Source: Bradyrhizobium rifense (lineage in GTDB: Bacteria; Pseudomonadota; Alphaproteobacteria; Rhizobiales; Xanthobacteraceae). From it: 64,000 nt of DNA. The notes beneath the pieces were generated by a model. The model ran no database searches. It worked only from the letters and a program-made list of their open reading frames with translations, and was not told the DNA's origin. Each line of letters opens with the position of its first letter. Positions within the stretch are counted from its first letter, which is position 1. Below are positions 60,601 to 64,000 of the stretch, piece by piece. The DNA is taken from the NCBI RefSeq assembly GCF_008123425.1, contig NZ_VSSS01000032.1, positions 1-64,000 on the forward strand. Direction: 5' to 3'. The position numbers and the translations under genes are program-made.

Positions 60601-61110
60601 GAAGGCATCAGCCAGATGCGGTTCGGCCTCGACGAATACGAGGCGATGGATTCCTGGCTCGCCGGCTGCTGGTTCCGCTGCCTGCTCGCGGAGGCCTATG
60701 CCAAGGTCGGCATGCGTGATGCCGCCTTGCGCGCGCTGGACGGTGCGCTCGCGACCGCAAGACGGACCGGCGATCACTCCTACCTCGCCGAAGTCTATCG
60801 CCTGCAGGGCGAGATCACCTTGTCGGACGGCAATCCGGCCTCGGTGCAGGAGGCGGAGGATCTGTTCGGCCTGTCGCTGGAGACGGCGCGCAAGCAGGGA
60901 GCGCTGTCCTGGGAGCTCAGAACTGCCGTCAGCCTCGCAAGGCTGTCGCACGAAACCGGCAAACGTGAACATGCAAGTCTTTTGCTCGTGCCGATCATCG
61001 GCAAGTTCAACGAGGGATTTTTGACGCCGGACCTGAAGCAGGCCATGCAGCTGCTGCATGAGATCGGTGGCGACACACCGGCTCGTCCGCAGGTCTATCC
61101 GGTGAAATGA
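57646..61110 (+). CDS. Class III adenylate/guanylate cyclase fused to SAM, AAA and TPR-like regions
   Basis: A 1154-residue signalling protein. Residues about 10-70 form a SAM-like domain (LKRWLEGVGLGHYTDLFAQH, LGLPLGDRKRLQRAM). A class III nucleotide cyclase follows (ERRQLTTMFCDMVDSTALSA, FVGDGILVYFGYPTAHEDDA, GETVNLAARLQAL), with the two metal-binding Asp residues visible. An ATPase with Walker A GEPGIGKSR comes next, then a long helical TPR-like region to the end (for example QQAAILRGWALAQLGEADEG). This resembles the large SAM-cyclase-AAA/LuxR-like regulators found in rhizobia. ATG at 57646 is used; GTG at 57628 is possible. It overlaps the methyltransferase gene by four bases. Confidence 0.9.
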   Translation: MLEKEPGTEVGLKRWLEGVGLGHYTDLFAQHRLDLDVVGDLTEADLAELGLPLGDRKRLQRAMAALFQAETAEVPVAPAHPPTRTEVGAERRQLTTMFCDMVDSTALSAQFDPEDVRDMIASFRETCVRVVKHYEGFAARFVGDGILVYFGYPTAHEDDAERSVRAGLEIVRVLSTARAIEPRGALSHAPAVRIGIATGLVVVGDLVGQGTEERDSAVGETVNLAARLQALAPPNGVVISASTQSLLKGKFDYRNLGAHALKGISDKAQAWHVVRATRVETRFAAAMGTRLTPLVNREEEIALLMGRWQQVKEGDGQVVVKFGEPGIGKSRIIQEIFERIAGDRHGQVSFQCSPYYTSTAFYPFSEQLKFSLGLDREDTSALSLTSLENAIAAAQGDIEQVAPLFAALLSIPTGERYPPLDLSPQQQKDATVAALVNHFLGLSREMSLVMAFEDLHWIDPTSREVVDLLVERVQNRPILAIITARTEFQPSWNAHSHITTLVLNRLSRPLRTMLVERVAGRELPKEVVEEIIVKTDGVPLFLEELTKTVLESNLLTERHGRYVLSGPWRQLAIPATLTDSLMARLDRMGPFKRIAQIGATIGREFSYETLHAVANTPAEQIEAALTHLEEAGLIMRRGHPPDALYSFKHVMIQNAAHASLLHSERRKLHASIAQVLAEMYPEKTEREPELLAHHLTESGQSEGAASFWLKAGKQAAKSGANLEAIGHLRRGLSVVQANARMQGADEMELELRIALGNALIAAKGYAVQEVEENYIRALELGQQLDDDEKAFAATRGLWVCHFIRADLTRAHDLSVELLKFAKRERLNEQAQPAQQTGYLIEAHRSIAMTMLYRGRFAAAQHHLHRCINLYSPDLHSDLMERHGTDPGVVSLSYLGYLLWFLGQPDAARQHSEQAILHAEKIRHPFSLAFALVFGAYLCQHLRDIEGTRDHANRAMIIATEHNFLHWKQQAAILRGWALAQLGEADEGISQMRFGLDEYEAMDSWLAGCWFRCLLAEAYAKVGMRDAALRALDGALATARRTGDHSYLAEVYRLQGEITLSDGNPASVQEAEDLFGLSLETARKQGALSWELRTAVSLARLSHETGKREHASLLLVPIIGKFNEGFLTPDLKQAMQLLHEIGGDTPARPQVYPVK

Positions 61111-61898
61111 GCGATCTGTCCGCCGCGCGTGCGCGCTATGTCGAGTTGATTGCGAAGCGGGAACGCCTCTCCTCGTCGCGCCTGCTTGCAGCGCTCGCGG
61201 CGGTGCCGCGCGAAAATTTTCTGGCGAAGGGGCCCTGGCGTATCAAGAACGAGGCGGCGCGCGGCTATCGTCTGACGCCCGACGCCGACCCGGTCCATCT
61301 CTACGACAATGTGCTGGTTGCGATCGACGCACGCCGCAAGCTCGACACCGGATTGCCGAGCCTGTGGGCGCATTTCATCGATCTGCTCGGCGTCGGGGAG
61401 AAGGACCGCGTGGTCCAGATCGGTTGCGGGCTTGGCTATTTCTCGGCGATCCTGTCGGAGATCGTCGGTCCAAAGGGCAGGGTGCAGGCGATCGAATGCG
61501 ACGAGCGGCTCGCGGTGCGTGCCGCGGCCTATCTTCGCGCCTATCGGAATGTCGAAATTATCAACGGCGATGGTTGCCTGGATGTCAGCGAGCCGGCTGA
61601 CGTCATCATCGTGCACGCCGGATTCTCGCATCCGCATCCGCTCTGGCTCGAGTCGCTTCGCCCGCGCGGGCGGCTGCTGGTGCCATTGACGCAGCTGGAC
61701 CGCGAAGGTGCCGCCCTCAAGATCACGCGCAAGGGCAAGGGGTTCGAGGCCGAGGCTGTGCAGCAGATCCGGATCTTCCCCGGCCGGGGCCGCGGGGTGA
61801 CGGCGCTCGACGACCGTGTCGCCGATTGGTGGCAGCGGGCGTCGTCGCTCGCGCCGCTGCGCTTCCGCGGCATCGCGCAGGGGCTGCCGTCGGATTAG
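61107..61898 (+). CDS. PCMT-like protein-L-isoaspartate methyltransferase family protein
   Basis: A 263-residue SAM-dependent methyltransferase. The SAM-binding motif is VVQIGCGLGYFSAILSEIVG with the acidic loop GRVQAIECDERLAVRAAAYL, and the later segment RLLVPLTQLDREGAALKITR resembles PCMT. The N-terminal RYVELIAKRERLSSSRLLAAL region matches PCMT-type enzymes, though the usual substrate-recognition Ser/Thr motif is not clear. The start overlaps the cyclase stop (ATGA), so the pair is translationally coupled. Whether it repairs isoaspartate or methylates another target is undecided. Confidence 0.85.
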   Translation: MSDLSAARARYVELIAKRERLSSSRLLAALAAVPRENFLAKGPWRIKNEAARGYRLTPDADPVHLYDNVLVAIDARRKLDTGLPSLWAHFIDLLGVGEKDRVVQIGCGLGYFSAILSEIVGPKGRVQAIECDERLAVRAAAYLRAYRNVEIINGDGCLDVSEPADVIIVHAGFSHPHPLWLESLRPRGRLLVPLTQLDREGAALKITRKGKGFEAEAVQQIRIFPGRGRGVTALDDRVADWWQRASSLAPLRFRGIAQGLPSD

Positions 61899-61916
61899 GG
61901 CTCGCCGGCTCAGCCC

Positions 61917-62981
61917 TCACGCGTCCTTCGTGAACCTGCTGATCACGTCCATGAACGGCTTCGGCTTGAACTCGCCGTCGAGCGGCAGCGGCCGGTTCGG
62001 CTGTTTGTCCTTGCGGGCGAAGGTGCCGTTGATCCAGCTGTAACGATCGGAAATGCCCCAGGTCAGGATCGAGCGCACCGGCCCGCTGGTCGCAATCGCC
62101 GTCAGCAGGTCGTCGACGCGCTTGGCGACGATGGCATCGCGCTCCGCCGGACTTCCCGTCAACTTCTGATCGTCGACGTCGAGCTCGGTGACGTAGACTT
62201 CGAGGCCCCACGCGCGGAGCTCGGTGACGAATTCCGCGAGCCCGTGGGTGTCGATCTCGAGCTCGGCATGCAGATGCGATTGCAGTCCGACCGCGTGCAG
62301 CGGCACGCCCTGGTCGAGCAGACTCATGATGAGGTTGCGGTAGGCGGCGCGCTTGGCGATGAACGAGTCCTTCGCCGACTCGATATCGTATTCGTTGATC
62401 GCGAGCTTGACGTACGGATCGGCCGCGGCCGCAGTGCGGAAGGCGAGCGGAATCCAGCGGTCGCCGAGATGCTGCGTCCAGAACGTGTCGCGTCGGTCGG
62501 TGACGCCTTTGGGATTGTCAGGGATAGGCTCGTTGACGACGTCCCACGAGGTCAGCTTGTCCTTGTAATAGGACACGACGGTGTTGATGTGATCGACATA
62601 GGCGCGCTCGACGCCTTTCGAATCCTTGATCTGCTTGGTCCAGTCCGGAATGTCGTGATACCAGGCGAGCGCGTGTCCGCGCATGGTCAGGTCGTTCTTT
62701 TCTGCGAAATCATAGATGGCGTCGGCGCGCTCGAAGGCGAAGGTGTGCGCGTCCGGCCGCAGCATCGGCCACTTCAATTCGAGCACCGGCACCACCTGGG
62801 TGCAGTAGGTGCTGATGGCCTCGCCGAGCCGCGGCTCGGCCTGCAGGTCCCAGAGCGTGGCGGCGGCGCCAAAGCCCGGACGGCGCTGCGCAAGTTTCGA
62901 CGCCGGCAGTGCTGACGCCGATGCGCCCGCTGCGAGCGTTGCGGCGCTGCCGAGGAGAAATTCGCGTCTGTCGAGCTTCAT
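61917..62981 (-). CDS. Tat-exported GH10 endo-1,4-beta-xylanase
   Basis: A 354-residue glycoside hydrolase family 10 enzyme that cleaves beta-1,4-xylan. A Tat-like signal, DRREFLLGSAATLAAG, is followed by the barrel with RGHALAWYHDIPDW. The catalytic acid/base Glu151 is in WDVVNEPIP, the nucleophile Glu266 in VYVTELDV, and ILTWGISDRYSW is the eighth-strand motif. It is a single-domain enzyme without a carbohydrate-binding module, 354 residues in all. The start at 62981 is the Met before the twin arginines; the longer frame to 63017 has no better site. It precedes a glycosyltransferase-like gene on the same strand. Confidence 0.92.
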   Translation of the reverse strand: MKLDRREFLLGSAATLAAGASASALPASKLAQRRPGFGAAATLWDLQAEPRLGEAISTYCTQVVPVLELKWPMLRPDAHTFAFERADAIYDFAEKNDLTMRGHALAWYHDIPDWTKQIKDSKGVERAYVDHINTVVSYYKDKLTSWDVVNEPIPDNPKGVTDRRDTFWTQHLGDRWIPLAFRTAAAADPYVKLAINEYDIESAKDSFIAKRAAYRNLIMSLLDQGVPLHAVGLQSHLHAELEIDTHGLAEFVTELRAWGLEVYVTELDVDDQKLTGSPAERDAIVAKRVDDLLTAIATSGPVRSILTWGISDRYSWINGTFARKDKQPNRPLPLDGEFKPKPFMDVISRFTKDA

Positions 62982-63084
62982 CACGTGGCGGCCGTCCTTT
63001 CGGAACCAACGCGCCAATGTACCAAGCGGCGCCTTGCGACGCCGCGGTTTCCTGTTGTTGGGTTAACTTTCGCGAACGGCTGTG

Positions 63085-63999
63085 TCAGCGCGCCTGACGC
63101 TGCATCACCGCTTCAGCGATCCCGTAATAGTGAAGCGCGCCCTTTTCGAGCGTGAGATTGTCCATCACATAATCGCGAGGTACGAAGTCGCCCGCGCTGA
63201 CTTGCGACCAGAAGTCGCTCCAGCCGGAGATGAAGCCGTTCGCGTCGATGAACGTGCGGCCGCAACGTGCGTCGAAATAGGGCACCGAGGACACGCCGCC
63301 TTCGTATTTCACCCTATCGGGAAAATACTCCGGATCCTGCCACGGCCCGCCGCGATTCCACGCGAACACGGGCACGCCGCTGGACAGCGCCTGCTGGCAG
63401 GCGATGCCCTGGCTCTCGTGCTCGCAGAGGAACACCATGCTGCGGCAGCGCGCCAGCGCCGCCTTGTAGTCGTTTTCCTTGTAATGGCCGTAGCGGATCA
63501 CTTCGACCGAGCGGCCGCTCGCTTCGAGATGGCGGCGGATCGGTTCGATCAGCTCGCTCGCATAGCGCTCGTGCTCCCAGCGCACCTTGTCGTAGAGCAG
63601 CACGTCGACGCTCTTCTGCTCGGCCGGCGTTGGCGTCCACAAATCGGTTTCGATGCCGACCGGCCAGACCTCGACATGCGGCCAGTATGGCCGGCACATC
63701 TCCGCATACCAGTTGCAGGGCACCAGGATGGTCTTCTCGTGCAGGTCCTGGAGACGCTCGGGCACTTCAATCGGATGGTTGTACATGACGACGCCGAGCA
63801 GGAGCGGGTTCTTCCATGCGAAGCGGTCGAGCACGAACGGGCGCCCGATGATGCAGGCGAGCTCCTCCGGGTGCTTGCGGATGTAGCCGTAATCGTTGAC
63901 GCGGTAAGGGACGTCGACCCGATCGAGTCCGGCGCAGAGATTGAGGAACACGCGGCGCTGGCCGCTGATCCAGGATTTGCCGAGCAGCATCCGCCGCAC
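63085..63999 (-). CDS. Glycosyltransferase-like protein, may extend past the window
   Basis: At least 304 residues are visible, ending near the base that closes the window. The C-terminal half resembles GT-B glycosyltransferases: KSVDVLLYDKVRWEHERYAS, IRYGHYKENDYKAALARCRS, and EHESQGIACQQALSSGVPVFAWNRGG, where the Glu of the EHESQG motif would bind the nucleotide. The N-terminal VFLNLCAGLDRVDVPYRVND fits an acceptor domain. The visible frame starts at a GTG at 63999, the last usable codon, so the true start may lie further upstream. Sugar and acceptor cannot be read; surface polysaccharide synthesis is a reasonable guess. Confidence 0.75.
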   Translation of the reverse strand: MRRMLLGKSWISGQRRVFLNLCAGLDRVDVPYRVNDYGYIRKHPEELACIIGRPFVLDRFAWKNPLLLGVVMYNHPIEVPERLQDLHEKTILVPCNWYAEMCRPYWPHVEVWPVGIETDLWTPTPAEQKSVDVLLYDKVRWEHERYASELIEPIRRHLEASGRSVEVIRYGHYKENDYKAALARCRSMVFLCEHESQGIACQQALSSGVPVFAWNRGGPWQDPEYFPDRVKYEGGVSSVPYFDARCGRTFIDANGFISGWSDFWSQVSAGDFVPRDYVMDNLTLEKGALHYYGIAEAVMQRQAR

Positions 64000-64000
64000 C

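Noticed and set aside
59212..61059. 615-codon open frame on the minus strand opposite the cyclase gene
   Set aside because: It is the antisense shadow of a clearly coding frame, is Arg/Gln/His-rich with no domain motif, and arises from the high GC content.

Overview
The window looks like a chromosomal segment of a GC-rich alphaproteobacterium, most likely Bradyrhizobium or a close relative. The evidence is a ctrA response regulator next to fliI/fliJ, a che cluster ending in cheB-cheR, an flhA gene, dispersed palindromic intergenic repeats of a Bradyrhizobium-like type, and several small proteins that resemble conserved Bradyrhizobium hypotheticals. Everything was read by eye; no database search was run. 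I saw no tRNA, rRNA, CRISPR array, transposase or phage gene.

Layout. 1-2925: chemotaxis genes (cheW end, cheY, cheB, cheR). 2927-5247, minus: an ATP-grasp glutathionylspermidine-synthase-like ligase with two small proteins that both end in Gly-Gly-Gly, and a DUF350 membrane protein; this resembles the E. coli yjfLMC/ygiBC neighbourhoods. 5612-9091: a CHAT-protease/TPR protein followed by a polytopic membrane protein, an uncharacterised two-gene module. 9180-12176: ctrA (minus) diverging from fliI-fliJ, with a regulatory region holding five GANTC sites and a chain of overlapping micro-ORFs leading into fliI. 12360-13998: ECF sigma factor and RskA-type anti-sigma factor. 14168-18069: AraC regulator, an exported SUMF1-fold protein, an NDH-2-like flavoprotein and a small membrane protein. 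18364-20505: flhA.

20803-25193, minus: a periplasmic copper-handling cluster (CusF-like, cupredoxin, multicopper oxidase, TolC-family protein, lipoprotein, His-rich protein). 25343-28224: MFS transporter, lspA, DUF4864 protein and TetR regulator. 28447-32250: a three-gene molybdenum hydroxylase (yagTSR/paoABC type). 32256-33367: a caspase-like/SEL1 gene interrupted by a frameshift. 33470-44005: amine and amino-acid catabolism, with two cupin-HTH regulators, an aminotransferase, a DadA-like dehydrogenase, a polar amino-acid ABC transporter, a PuuB-like oxidase, gamma-glutamyltransferase and an enoyl-CoA hydratase. 44027-48783: two small genes, a sugar-dehydrogenase/cytochrome c fusion, an SMP-30-like protein and an acetylpolyamine-amidohydrolase-like protein.

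48826-57510, minus: a small biosynthetic cluster with a flavin monooxygenase, a phosphopantetheinyl transferase, a 54-residue protein and a 2145-residue nonribosomal peptide synthetase (ligase-T-C-A-T-C, no thioesterase). 57646-61898: a class III adenylate cyclase fused to an AAA/TPR region, translationally coupled to a PCMT-like methyltransferase. 61917-63999, minus: an exported GH10 endoxylanase and a glycosyltransferase-like protein that reaches the window edge.

The observations I consider most worth following are the micro-ORF cascade before fliI, the Gly-tailed proteins beside an amide ligase, the CHAT/membrane pair, and the NRPS whose second adenylation domain lacks the usual amino-group-binding Asp.
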